The notes beneath the pieces were generated by a model. That model saw nothing but the letters and a program-made list of their open reading frames with translations, had not been told where the DNA came from and ran no database searches. From the NCBI GenBank assembly GCA_033064195.1, contig JARBJD010000242.1:51737-115736 (forward strand): a DNA stretch of 64,000 nucleotides, in the 5' to 3' direction. Shown in pieces: positions 44,519 to 56,100 of the stretch. The first letter of the stretch is position 1. Each line of letters opens with the position of its first letter. This stretch comes from Blattamonas nauphoetae. Lineage: Eukaryota; Preaxostyla; Oxymonadida. The position numbers and the translations under genes were made by a program.

Positions 44519-47262
44519 ATGTCTGGTAACACTTCTACAACATCAAACAATTCTGGTACTGCTCTGTCGGAGCCTGAGGACATGCAAACATTGACAACTC
44601 TCATCGCTTCGAAACGCGAAGCTGGAGAAGAGATAAATTGGGATGTCTGCATTTCCTTTGTTGAAAATCATCTTTTTCGTTGTCTTCGATTCTTGACTCT
44701 GAATTCTGTTTTGTTCCAGGATCTGATGGAATGGTTCGTGTGTGCTGTGATCGGACTTGAGTCTGCAGTTTTACAGAGCGGCGAGTCGTCTTGGTTTGAT
44801 TGGGATGATGTTGTGGTTGATGGATTTGGAACAACTCGGATTAGTTTGTCTCTCCTTCTCGACTTTCTTCTTTCTCAGAACTCCCGGCCTCGCATTCGAA
44901 TTCATCCCCTCTCCACTCCCCACAATCCTTCTCAGAAGCTATTTCACACCTATCACGGCTCTTTCTTGATTTGATTGATCGATTTTCTTTGTCTGACTGC
45001 CTCCCAAAACGCATCGAACAACATTTTCGAGACAACGTGATTTTGTCAGTCCTTCGCCACATCATCCAGTATCTCGTCAACACTGGCCATCTGGTTCTCA
45101 CCTGTGAACCATCCGAGTTCGAATCCATCTTCCATTTCATCATCAACTATCAAAAGACTTCAATCCCAGATGAGACATACTTTTATAACGATTCAACGTG
45201 GATGACAATCACTGCTTATCGTGTTATTCGCCATTTGGAAGACATGGGCATTGCGAATCCCATCGAACGACTGACTGACCCATCAGGCGATTTTCGCTCG
45301 TCACAATTCGAGAAAATCTCGGACCTTGTCCATCCTGCAATTGTTGAAGTGAGTCAATTGTTTGATCCAGATTTATTTGAAGAAGCGAGGCGGATCTCGT
45401 CGTGGAAGGAGTTTCTGCAGAAAGTGGTTGGAGAAGAGGAAGTTCAGGTGTGTCTTCTATCTTTGGACTTCAATTTTCAGAATGACAAGTCGTTCCTCAA
45501 ATTGCCCTTCTTCCGACCGACGCTTCTCTCGCTCCAAGCGAAATTCCAACAACAGACATTGTCTTTGTTTTCGTCGCACACTTCTCCCAAGACCTCCCTC
45601 GAAACACATCTCGACTCATCTCTTCAAACAATCTCATCGTCTGCACACTTCAAACAGGAATCACTCCAACTCTTGACAATCCTTCACTCTCTTCTCACCG
45701 CCCCTCTCCCTGCCTCTCGCCCCACACCCTCTCCCACTGACCACGTCGATCCGAGATTCATACTCTTCCGACAGGAAACCGTCGATCTCGACGAGATTTT
45801 CAGATCTTCACTCTTCGACGAGCCTGACAACGAGATCCTTGCTCGTTCGCTCGTTCACTGTCGATCGGTCTGTGACCTCGTTGGTGCTGAGAAATGCATT
45901 CGTGACCTCCCAGAATTCGTCAATCGACTTGTCTCTGTTCTCGGAACCTCCGACTCTCTTGTTCGCGAGGCTGCATTTTTCCACATCCCCATGTTTGTCC
46001 AAACTCCGTGTGTCATTCCCATGTTTCCTCGTTTGTGGAATCAACTCCGCACTGCCTTCCGCGATGGTCAACTCGAAGAACAGGACGCCCTACTTCGGAT
46101 TTCAACTCAATGGATACAGATCCATTGGAATGATTGTTCTCTCCCGCCTTTTCCAGCAACGCAATTCGACTGGGATGGGCTAATCTCTGCAGATTTGAGT
46201 GACAGAGACGCATTTCTCGACTCCGTCAATCTGATCTCGAACATCAACCATCGTTCGATCACAACCCAGATTGGGAAGAACAAAGCGAGATCCATCATTC
46301 TCTCCTTCGAACGACGCCAATATGCTGTCTCTCGAATCGCCACCCTTTTCGAGACCGTCCAACAAATGGGAAGAGATTTACAGAGTCGTCTCCCTCTCAT
46401 TTCGTATTGTCTTCTGAACTCACTTCTGTCGAATTGTGCATTTCCTCCAGCTTTCACCACCATTCTCACCCAACGTCCTGACGTTGATGCCCACACTCTT
46501 TCTTTTCGCGATTATACACTTTTCTTCCTTTGTCACACCTCTCTCAACCGACACAAGCCACACCAACCTCCTTTCGACCTCCTCTTCGAACGAACACTCC
46601 GGACACACCCTCTCGACTTCTTCCTCTATTTTGCTGATTCAGATCTCGGAACTCCACCATCTCTCCTCAACACCTCGTTGTGTGGGTTTCATGCACTCTG
46701 TCGACGCGGAGTGCATCTCGATCTGATGCGGACAGAAGATGTGAGACGTGGCGATCATATGACCTCATTATTTTGGATTTTTTCAACTTTTCTCATCACC
46801 GATACAGAAGAGCTTTTTCATTATTTCCCACCACCACTCGTTGTTCGTTTCTTCATTCCCATTCTGTCGTTGGCGGCGTCTCATTTCTTTATTGTCGAAC
46901 CTTTGAAAGTGATGATGACGACTCTCATCGTCTTCACAGCCCCTTTCGGCGACTGCTGCAGTTTGAGAGAACTGCATCGATCAGTTGATCCATGGAAAGA
47001 CACCAGCAAGCACACTTCACATGAATCGATTGTCCCAACTCATCTGGAGTCTCTGGAATGGCTGAACATCCCAACTGGATTCGAGTCTGCTCTCACTTAC
47101 TCAATGAAGCGTGAGTCTTTCGATCCCTCTCCCGAACTCGATAATTTCTTCTCCGGCGTGTCAAAGTACCTGCCCAGACAAGCTGACCAAAGGAAAGATC
47201 CACTATCTTTCCTTGGGTCTTTAGCTCGAGACTTGAATCGCTCCAGTATAGTAGTAAAATAA
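44519..47262 (+). CDS. Large hypothetical protein, shortened paralog of the 2258-5589 gene
   Basis: Exons 44519-44644, 44720-44843 and 44879-47262, with introns of 75 and 35 nt, the same lengths and positions as in the first gene, giving 877 residues. Shared segments include KREAGEEI, DLMEWFVCAVIGLESAVL, WFDWDDVVVDGFGT, LPFFRPTLLSLQAKFQ, SLFDEPDNEILARSLV and FETVQQMGRDLQSRLP. A 33-nt GTGTGT...TTTTCAG stretch at 45448-45480 occurs in both genes and may be a frame-neutral intron. After LESLEWLNIPTGFESAL the sequences part, and the frame ends in unrelated DNA (SSIVVK), so about 190 C-terminal residues are missing relative to the first gene. Either it is a truncated pseudogene or a shorter working protein. 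Confidence 0.7.
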
Positions 47263-48440
47263 CCCGGCGAGGGTAAAATAACCCGGGGTGAAAACCCCCT
47301 TTTTTGGGCCCCTCTTTCCGTCCATCCCATATTTCTCGGAACCAACATTTTTTTGGGTCCCACTTTTTTTTCCATAATGTTTGTCTCAACTCCGAGTATC
47401 CATCGAGGTAGAAATCGAACCTCCAAAATAGGATCCTGGGCCGGGGGTGCCTATTTCGGAACCATATTTTGGCCTATATTTGACCCATTTTTGGCTCCTA
47501 AATAGGAGGTCCTTAACATTTAAGCTTGGAGGATCCGAACTTCACGACCACTTTTCTCCACGCTTGTTCAAAATATTTCTTTCTCGTTTCATTTCTGGTT
47601 GTTTGGGATGTTTTTCTTTCGAAATCACAATTTTTTGAAAAACGAAAAATCCTGGGGGGACCTGGGTGGAAATTTAGGGTCAAAAATTGATTTCCCTGTA
47701 TGTTAAACTTAGGGATCTGAAAACTTGTTTTGATCATATCTCCACAACCAGACATAGTTCCGACATGAAGTTTTCACCAATATGGATGTTTTGTTGGATT
47801 ATATTTTTTTCTGAAAATTTTGACAATTCTCGAAGACCTCCTATTTTGGTGTTTTTTTTAGTTTTCGAGGTTTTCTCAGAACCAACCCCAACTTCTCTCC
47901 TCCCAAGCACGATTCGAACCAATTTGAGCTTTTGGATTCGATTCTGATTGTGTCTGCATTATTTAGACGAAATTTGGAGACGGGTGCATCATTCCATCTC
48001 AAGTGACAGCTCTCCTTTCGATCCAAGGCCAAAACCTCACAAAAGTATCTCAACTGCCGCAAGGGGATTTTGCTCAAAAAAATCAGAAAAATACACTATC
48101 CAACAAAACATCCATATTGGTGAAAACTTCATGCTCGAACACAGTTTGACATCTCAAACGACGAGTGTGCTTGGTTGACTAACAGCAGAGGAGTGTGATC
48201 TTCAGAGAGCTTGCTTTGAACTCGAAATGTGATCGTGAATGATGAGTCTGCGAGTGAGAATGAAGAAATCGCTGATTGGGAACTGAGCACACAAATGTGG
48301 TTGGATTGGAATCTGTTTCCGCAGAGAGGAGACCGACATGCTCAGAAAAAACAAGATCCTTCGTGGGCAGTCGAGTCAGGATGAGTCGGCCTCCCGAAAG
48401 AGACACCAGCACGACGTGTAAATGCAGCACGGGCGACAGA
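47263..48440. other. Non-coding stretch with an inverted repeat
   Basis: Starts with GTAAAATAACCCGG repeated twice and G/C homopolymer runs, then low-coding AT-rich DNA. The notable item is the inverted pair 47757-47813 and 48083-48139. No gene supported. Confidence 0.45.
47757..48139. repeat. Inverted repeat, 57-bp arms
   Basis: The left arm contains CACCAATATGGATGTTTTGT and the right arm its complement, with about 90% pairing over 57 bp and a 269-bp loop that holds short G- and T-rich tracts. No target duplication was identified. Possibly the core of a decayed fold-back element. Confidence 0.65.
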
Positions 48441-48464
48441 GACCCACTATCTCTTTCTTTGATC

Positions 48465-48905
48465 GAAGCACATGATATGCACGCTCATCTCAACTCCATC
48501 ATGAAAAGCACTCTCAGTCTCACCACTCCATATGGTCTCAACCAACTCGAAATTGAAGATGGGAATGAACAACAAACTATTCACGAGATGGTTTTGAAGC
48601 AGGTTCTCGCACCATCGGAGAAGTATATTTGCCATTTGTGCGTGAACCGGTTTTCGATCATCGATCCAAACCTCTCTTTTGAATTTATAACTCTTCTTGC
48701 TCAACTCGTCCGAATATCTCCTTTTTATCAACCGACGATGGAACTTGTTCTTCATCTACCAGTTCTTCTCACGATCCCGGGTTGTTTCACATTCTTCGAT
48801 GATGAGACCGGCTTTAGCTATTCGCTGAGCTGTCTGAATGTTGCCTGTGACGAATGGGACAAACAAGGTGAAATTATTGGACGGTCAGTGACGACCCTTG
48901 AATAG
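48465..48905 (+). pseudogene. Expanded helical family protein, copy 8 (internal fragment)
   Basis: In-frame matches to the family run from DMHAHLNSIMKS through LEIEDGNEQQTIHEMVLKQ, EKYICHLCVNRFSIID, EFITLLAQLVRI, FYQPTMELVLHLPVLLTIPG and CFTFFDDE, then diverge (GEIIGRSVTTLE-TAG). The N-terminal half and the MLRMEG end are absent. The open frame starts upstream at 48276 but that part is unrelated. It lies 0.4 kb from the Polinton edge. Confidence 0.6.
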
Positions 48906-49300
48906 AATCGGGTCGGAACGAGAGAAGACCCATGCCAAACAAAGCTCTTCGTTCTCGATTTTTAGCCATCTTCGCTCACCTCCACACCCGACGACTTCCG
49001 TCTGAATCTACCATCACATTCAGAGCAGCGTTGATGTGAAGGGGTATGCAGCGTTGACAGTAGTTATAGAGAAGACTGGAGAACCACGTTGGTCTCGATC
49101 GATAAATAGAAGTCAAATCTCAATTCCGATTGACCCACTTTTGAATCTTGAACTAAAAGTCTTTTATGTATTTTGACGATGTCAATATTTGACCTAAATT
49201 CCAAAAATATGTCAAATATTTAGACCTCTTTTGAAGCGTCTTTTTTGAAGCAAATTTTGAGTGCTTTCAGAAAACAAAGTCGATTTCTTTTTTTATTCAA
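48906..49300. other. Junction between host DNA and the Polinton
   Basis: Base composition becomes AT-richer from about 49130. I could not recognise a Polinton terminal repeat here; the left end must lie somewhere in this stretch or be lost. Confidence 0.35.
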
Positions 49301-49318
49301 TTTTTTAATTAGGATAAA

Positions 49319-49911
49319 ATGAGCAGCTTATTGACACCAACTCAACTACTGGAAATTTTGGAGAAAGAAAAATTGATTCTGAAATCACCACCAACTCTCA
49401 ATCGACAAGGAACAACATATCTCACGGCGAGTACTTTCGAATACGTGCACGAAGAAAAACCAGATGACATTTATCGAGCGTATGTCAATAATTTCGTCAA
49501 AGGATACAGACCACATCTGAATCGCCAGAGATATCTTTCAGCATCTAATTGTTGCACGAAAGAAAAGTTTCTCGAATCATTGAAAATGAAAATTGTGAAC
49601 TCATTTCTGAATACAAGTATGCTGATTCACTTGTAACATACCGGTACGAAGGAATCGAATGGAAAGTGATTCCCTCGAAATGGATGAAAGGATATCGAGC
49701 TCATAATTGTCAACGAAAACATTACACTCAATCATTTGTTGAAAATGTATTGAAAAAAGAGAATTGCGAACTCATTGGAACATACACAAAGGTACTTCAA
49801 CCATTCAAATATCGCGATCTACGAACAAAGAATGAGTATTTCGTTCGCTTGGATAATTGGTTGTATTTTGGAGACCGTCCTCACTTGAGAAAGTACCATG
49901 ATAGGTCATGA
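49319..49911 (+). pseudogene. Polinton repeat-domain protein 1 (frameshifted)
   Basis: ATG at 49319 after TTTTTTAATTAGGATAAA. The frame reads to about 49575, then continues one base out of step from the 49549 frame to TGA at 49909-49911. It carries three copies of a domain of roughly 60 residues with the pattern ENCELISEY, TYRYEGIEWKV, then KGYRPH or a variant, and KHYTQSFVENVLKK linkers. The same domain occurs twice in the next gene. Function unknown; basic and aromatic residues suggest nucleic-acid binding, by inference only. Confidence 0.55.
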
Positions 49912-51059
49912 AAGTAGCGAAAATCTATTTTTGACCACAAATCAAGTGAATCCAACTTGAGAACCACTTCGAAAAAATCGAAAAAAATTCTAAAATGTCG
50001 GGGACGATGTGAGTCGTCGATCAAAACAATCCTGATGAAAATCGGTTGAGAATTCGTGGAGCTACGTACCGAACAGTGGTCGAAAAAGTGACCAAAAAGT
50101 CGATTTTCAGAACTTGCTTAAAACTGCTGCTATATGGCTCAAACACACCTCAAACACCTTCTAAAATTACAAAATCGATTTCAGAAGGTGAAATTCGCGA
50201 TAAAAAACACTTTTGGAATTTTTGGTTAGATCAAGGCCGGATCGGGATTTTTCTTGATCAACCCACATTCCATTTTTCGAGTTTCTCCGATTTTTAAAAA
50301 AAATGTATGCGCTTTCAGCACTTCACTTTTTAGGATCACTTTTGCCTCCTATTTGCGTTTTTACACTTCATTTCGCTCGGAGTCGCCTTTTGGTGACACT
50401 TTTCAACCTCACTTTTTCACGTCATCTTTCACCACTTTTTTCGTCAGTTTTCGTTTTTTACGTTAGATTTTTCAAAATCTTCACATTTGCGTCCTTCCGA
50501 CGCTTTTCCTAGGTTCCCGATCACCTCACCTTCATAGTCCTCTTTTTTTGAACGCACCTTTTTTGCACCACATTTTCACCAACTTTTCACTCATATCGAT
50601 TTTTGCCCCGATTTTCTCACATCACATCTTCTTTCTCACCTTTCGAGGAGGGAGTACTGAATTTTCACGACACTTTTGACGACTAGTTTTTCATAATGTT
50701 GGTTTTTCATGTTTCTCACCTCAACTTTTGATCTTGTTTGTTTCATGCACAGCCACTTCAACGCTTTTCACTGCTCATTTCACTCGTCTGGTTTCACTTT
50801 AATTACTGACTTTCCTCGTCACTTCCCACCAATCACGACATTCTTTCGACCGTCTACACCTCACGAGCACATCACAACAACTCATTTTTCGTCGACTTTT
50901 TCTCTTAATTAGACCAAATGAAGGTGAATGAAGCTAAAATGAAGTGGGCAAGTATGATAGTGAATGGTGAAATGGAAATAGTGAAAATGGTGGGAAAGTA
51001 TTGAGTTTGATGAACATCTTCATCTAAATTTCACAAAACTAGAGTACTAAAATGTAAAT
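49912..51059. other. T-rich non-coding stretch of the Polinton
   Basis: Long T and CT-rich runs with many TTTTCAC and CACTTT words and no supported gene. It leads into the tandem hairpin array. Confidence 0.5.
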
Positions 51060-52500
51060 GAAGTGAGAATGAAACGATAAGGTGAAGTGACGTACCAGAT
51101 CTGCACGATCTTGATCCTTTGCGTTCCGTTGGTACACCACTTCACCTTATGAACGGGTTCGTCAAAATTTCACAAACAAAGAGAAAAAAAGAGTGAGTGA
51201 AGTGAAAAGTAAACGATAAAACAAAATCTCGTACCAGATCTGAACGATCTTTGTTGTTCGCGTTTCATTGGTACACCACTTCACTTTATGAACGAGTTTG
51301 ACCAAAATGTTTCTAATTAGAGTAAAAGTGTGAAGTGAAACAATGTTAGCAACGATAAGGTGAAGTGACGTACCAGATCTCTCCAATCATTGTTTTTCTC
51401 ACTTCGTTGGTACACCACTTCACCTTATGAACGCGTTCATCAAAATTTCAGAAAACAAGAGTAAAAAACAATGATTGAAGTGAGAACTAAACGATAAAAC
51501 ACATTCATGTACCAGATCTCACCGATCATTTCAGATTGAATCTCGTTGGTACACCACTTTGTTTTATGAAAGATTAGAGCAAAAATGTCAATAAAGAGAT
51601 CAAAATTGTGAAGTGAAACAATGTTTGAAGTGATAAAACACATTCATGTACCAGATCTCACAGTTCATTTTTATCTTGACGATCAAACATTTTTAGTTCT
51701 GTGTTCCACTTTGTTTTGATCAAAAGAGAATTGAAATCAAATAGTTGTGAAATGAAACGATAAGGTGAAGTGGTGTACCTGATCTGGATGATCACTTCAG
51801 ATCGCGTTTTGTTGGTACACCGTTGTGTTTTAGAAAAATGAAGAGCACAAATCGAAGAGTAGTGAAGTGTAAAAGGTGAAATGAAAGTTGAATGAAAGTA
51901 AAACAAAGTGGTGTACCAACGCATACAATTTTATCGATGAATCACGAAGTTTCTCGAAGAAAGATGAGGATCAAAATTTTGTTCACGTCATTTTAAATTT
52001 TAATTTTTGAAAAAGTGAGAGACAATGAGAAAAAATGACAATGAAGTGAAAATGAGAGGATAAAGTGAAGTGTTGTACCAGAAAGAGAATGTCAAAAGTG
52101 AAGTGAAAATTCTGGTACGTCATTTGTGTCTTATAAAGAGATAATACAAAAAGAGAGCAAACCTGTTTAAAATTCAGTGAACAGCACTTTCTGGTCATAA
52201 GACGCAATAGTGTACCAAGTTTTGATGGACGATCACACAGATCGAGTACATGAAGATGTTTTATAAAGAGATGAACAAAAAGAAGAGCAAACCTGTTTGG
52301 TAAATCACGAGAGACATCCTTTTAAGCGATAAAACACATCTGTGTACCTGATCTTCAGGTCCACTTTGGTTCGATCGGCGTTGGTACATAAAAAGTTTTA
52401 GGAAAGAATGAATTCAAAATGGAGCAAACCTGTTCAAAACAAGTCGGGAATGAAACCACCGTTCATAAAACAATGTGATGTACCTGAACGAGAGAGACAG
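51060..52500. repeat. Tandem array of about 139-bp units with internal hairpins
   Basis: GTACCAGATCT or a GTACC variant recurs at 51092, 51231, 51370, 51509 and 51648 (exactly 139 bp apart), then at 51775, 51913, 52075, 52212, 52344 and 52480 (127-162 bp apart, increasingly diverged). In the best units AAGGTGAAGTG before GTACC pairs with CACTTCACCTT after TTGGTAC, so each unit can fold into a stem of about 18 bp around GATC-containing sequence. No open frame spans it. It lies between the two repeat-domain genes of the Polinton. Confidence 0.85.
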
Positions 52501-52762
52501 AAAAAAGTGAAGGATCGAGAACAAGAATGAAGAGACAAAAAAAGAAGAGAGAACAAATGTGAAAGTAGAAAGTGAAACACACCTAAACGAAACAGTAAAG
52601 AGTCGTCAGGAATGAGAAGGGATGATCGTGTCCCATTGAAGTACTTTCGCTGATCAAACAAGACTGATCGAACCCATCGATGACAGAATCGAAGTCTCGG
52701 AAGATCACAAATGATAAAATCACGAATGTAAATTTATTTTTGAATTTTTTAATTTGTATTAA

Positions 52763-53152
52763 ATGAATCCAACTGAAATGTACAACGAAAGACGTCGAGT
52801 ATGTTCAGAACAAGCATTAATTGAATCAATGAAAGAAGAGAACTGTTCGCTAGTCTCTGAGTATGTCAGAAATAATGTGCCGGTGACGTATGTTCATGAG
52901 GGAGTTGAATGGAGAATAAAACCAAAGTTGTGGAATCAAGGAAACCGACCACACATCGCAAAACGTCGACACTACACTCAATCATTCGTCGAAAATGAAT
53001 TGAAGAAATACAATTGTGAGCTCGTAGGTGAGTACACCAAAGTTCTGGTTCCATTCACATATCGAGAGATTGGCGGAAGTGAAGTGTTCAGAATTAGACT
53101 TGATTCCTGGTTAAAGGCAACGATAAAGCCCCATCAGAGAAAACAGAAATAA
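52763..53152 (+). CDS. Polinton repeat-domain protein 2
   Basis: Intact 129-residue frame with ATG directly after TTTTTTAATTTGTATTAA. It has two copies of the domain seen in the 49319 gene: residues about 25-60 (ENCSLVSEYVRNNVPVTYVH, then EGVEWRIKPKLWNQGNRPH) and 75-125 (KYNCELVGEYTKVLVPFTY, RIRLDSWLKATIKPHQ), joined by RRHYTQSFVENELKK. Basic, no membrane segment. Function unknown. One of the few open genes in this element. Confidence 0.65.
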   Translation: MNPTEMYNERRRVCSEQALIESMKEENCSLVSEYVRNNVPVTYVHEGVEWRIKPKLWNQGNRPHIAKRRHYTQSFVENELKKYNCELVGEYTKVLVPFTYREIGGSEVFRIRLDSWLKATIKPHQRKQK

Positions 53153-53175
53153 ACGCTCAACTTTTTTTATTTTCG

Positions 53176-53198
53176 GATTTTTTAATTTGTAGTAAATG
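53176..53198 (+). promoter_or_regulatory. T-rich start-codon motif of Polinton genes (type example)
   Basis: GATTTTTTAATTTGTAGTAA runs straight into ATG at 53196. Ten Polinton starts have the same arrangement, a T4-6 run, then AATTT or ATTTT, then a short T/A element merging with AAATG: 49319, 52763, 53196, 57591, 59455, 60689, 61687, 62305, 62648 and 62976. The minus-strand ATPase start at 60636 has a weaker version (AATTAGAGTTAAATCACAA). The motif is absent from the host genes in this window. It is probably a promoter-initiator with an almost leaderless mRNA. Confidence 0.65.
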
Positions 53199-56100
53199 GC
53201 GGCGACACTGAAATTTGTCACAGACAGCATCACGAAAATAAGAGCACTATTTCCAAACACCACCTTTGAATTCAAGGATGAACATGGCTATGATCGAACA
53301 TATAATCCAAACATTAGAAACTACCAACATCATCGTGCATATCTCCTGTCAATGCTCAAGAATCCAGATCTCCATTTTGAAGGAGAGATAAGGAATATTA
53401 CCAACTATCAGATTGATGATTTTATTCACAAACTGGAAGAGCACAACAACAATGCAATGATGAATGAAGAAGACAGCAAAGCAAGAATGCAAATCATGAA
53501 AGAAAATCCAAGAGTGAACAAAGATGAACTGAAAAAGCAAGTGTTCAAAATGACGTGGAAACTGAAATCAATTGAAGAGAAGCTGATGGATCATTGGATG
53601 AAGAATCTGTTAATCATTCAGAAGAAAAATGAACAAATGGAAAGAGAGAAGTGCAGACATTTGAGGGGATTTGAAGAATGCATATTATTAGCTGAACCAC
53701 GAGACAAAGCAGCATTCAATTCTTGTCTCATGGATGCACGAAGGAAGTTCAAAAGAATGAGGTCGAGAAGGTTGAAGACAATGGAAAACCATATCAGTTG
53801 TACTTCCACAATCATCTGAAGAATGTTGAGGAAATCACAACCTTCACTAAAGCAGTGTTCGACAAAGAGAAAGATCATCCATTCAAGATTAGTATTGACT
53901 TTGGAAAGATCATCGAGGAGAAAAGACAAAGATGAGACAACTTACAATGACTTCAGACCAGGAATTGGAGAATACATCGAAGAGCTTCCCAACTGTGATC
54001 AGAAGTTCAGGAGACATCAATGAGTATTCAAAATATGCAATCAATCTAATCAAAGAATCTCAAGAGAGAACACTGATGGATACGAAGACAATGTACATTG
54101 CATTCCACTCCATACTGGTTGCAGTCTATCGATTCCCAGTTGCAGGAAAAGCCAATGCAATTCTCACTGAACACATCAAAACGAGGAATGTTCGATACAT
54201 CGATTCTGAGTACAATATCTGCTTCTTTCAAGCGCTATCATTCCTCACACTTCCTGAAGTTCAAGGCAAGAAAATATCTATCAATATGAGGAACAGTGAA
54301 GCCTACAGATTGTTCGCACAATGGATGAATCTCACTCATCTCCAATCTCGACAATTGACCCCACATCTTCAGAATTATCCTGGATTTGATATTGCATGTG
54401 ACATTGAGAAAGCGATGATTCAATTCAACATCACAGTTCACATTTATGAATACGACGAAGACAAGAAACGATACTTCCTCAGTCAATCGTATATCAACGA
54501 CAATGATGATGCAAGAGTTCTTCCCATTCTGATGATTCCACTGACGGCAACTCTCGTCCATGTGATGTTTATTGTGGATCCTGAGAAAATCACTGGATAC
54601 AAACTCTGTCCATATTGTCAGTCTAGAGGATTCCAAGTGAAGAATAAAAACTACAGCAGAGATTTTGAGAAGCATCTCAGAGAGTGCAAAGAACTTGATG
54701 GAAAACATGTGAAGAAGATCTCACTTGACAAGACACCAAGACCATACGTTCCACATATTCTCAACAATCGAACATTTGAATTTCTGATGGCACACAAAAG
54801 ACAAGACGAATTCAAACCAACACAATACTACATCACATACGATTTCGAAACCATGGAAGATCTCATTCTTGACAATTTATTCTCTGATGACAACACACAA
54901 CTGATCTCACACTTGAAGCCTCTCTCCGTTACATCTGCAATCAAAACAAAATCAGGTGTGAAGTCAATCTACTTTGATCTTCGAGATGGAAAGGACTTTG
55001 TGAAGCAATGGATCAGAGAACTCTTCAAATATGCTGAGACAGTTCGAGAAGACAACTACTATGAAGACCCAGAAATTCCCTCACAAAATGAAGTCAGTGT
55101 GATTGGATTCAACAGTTCCAGATTTGACATCAATCTCATCTTCCGTGATCTCGTTGACAAGGATTGGAAAGTGGTGAGTTTCCTTGGATCCACAACGAAG
55201 TACAAACAAGTACTGATCCGACATGAGAAGACACAACAGGTTCTTCGCTTTATTGACATGATGTCGTATACCGGACCAATGACTTTGGATAGTGCAGTCA
55301 AAGCTTTCGGAGGTAATACGACACTTCAGAAATCATTCTTTGCATAAAAATCATTTGATTCATCAGACTACGATGTAGTGTTGAGCAAACAAGAACCATT
55401 CTCCAAATATGAATTCTATTCCAGTCTGAACAACAGTGAAATGTCCGACAGTGATTACCAAATGTACCTTGATGATTGGAACAAACAAGGATTCAAGAAC
55501 CGTTGGGAATATCTGAAATGCTACAACATCCGAGATGTCGAATGTATGATTGCACCTCTGGACAATCTGATTGATCTGAACTTCCAATACAAAGTGGATA
55601 TGTTGCACAATCTCTCATTGTCAGCCAACGCTTCTGCAATCAAATATGCGTGTGCCTACAAGGACTTTGATATCGATGATGATTTCAATGGAGTGGATCA
55701 ATCTGGAGAAATAAAAATCACCAAGCAATACTGGAAGTACAAAGTTGCATCGTACATCTATCAAGACCAGAAAGCTCATCGCAGTACTGATAAAAATGTC
55801 ACTGAAGCAGACTACGACTGGTTTGTTCAACAGTGCAAGAGAGTGTGCTATATCTGCAAGAGTCACTTCTCACAAGCAGTACGTCCAACACTGGATCGAA
55901 TCGACAATTCGAAAGGACATTCAAAAGAGAACGTTAAGATCTGCTGTGATTACTGCAACACCTACAAGTCAGACAAGGACGAGCATCTCACTCGATTGAG
56001 AATTCAACTGAAGAAGTATTGCATCTGGAAATCACTCCCAATGACTCTGACACATGAGCAAACATATCACAAGTTGAGAGCCGCAGTGACTGGTGGATTA

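Noticed and set aside
51060-52500. CRISPR-like array
   Set aside because: The whole 139-bp unit repeats with gradual divergence, there are no distinct spacers, and the DNA is eukaryotic.
55345-55347. In-frame TAA in the polymerase as a sign of a reassigned code (as in some oxymonads)
   Set aside because: Many other frame breaks occur in the same element, and host genes here end cleanly at TAA, TAG and TGA without internal stops, so a nonsense mutation is simpler.
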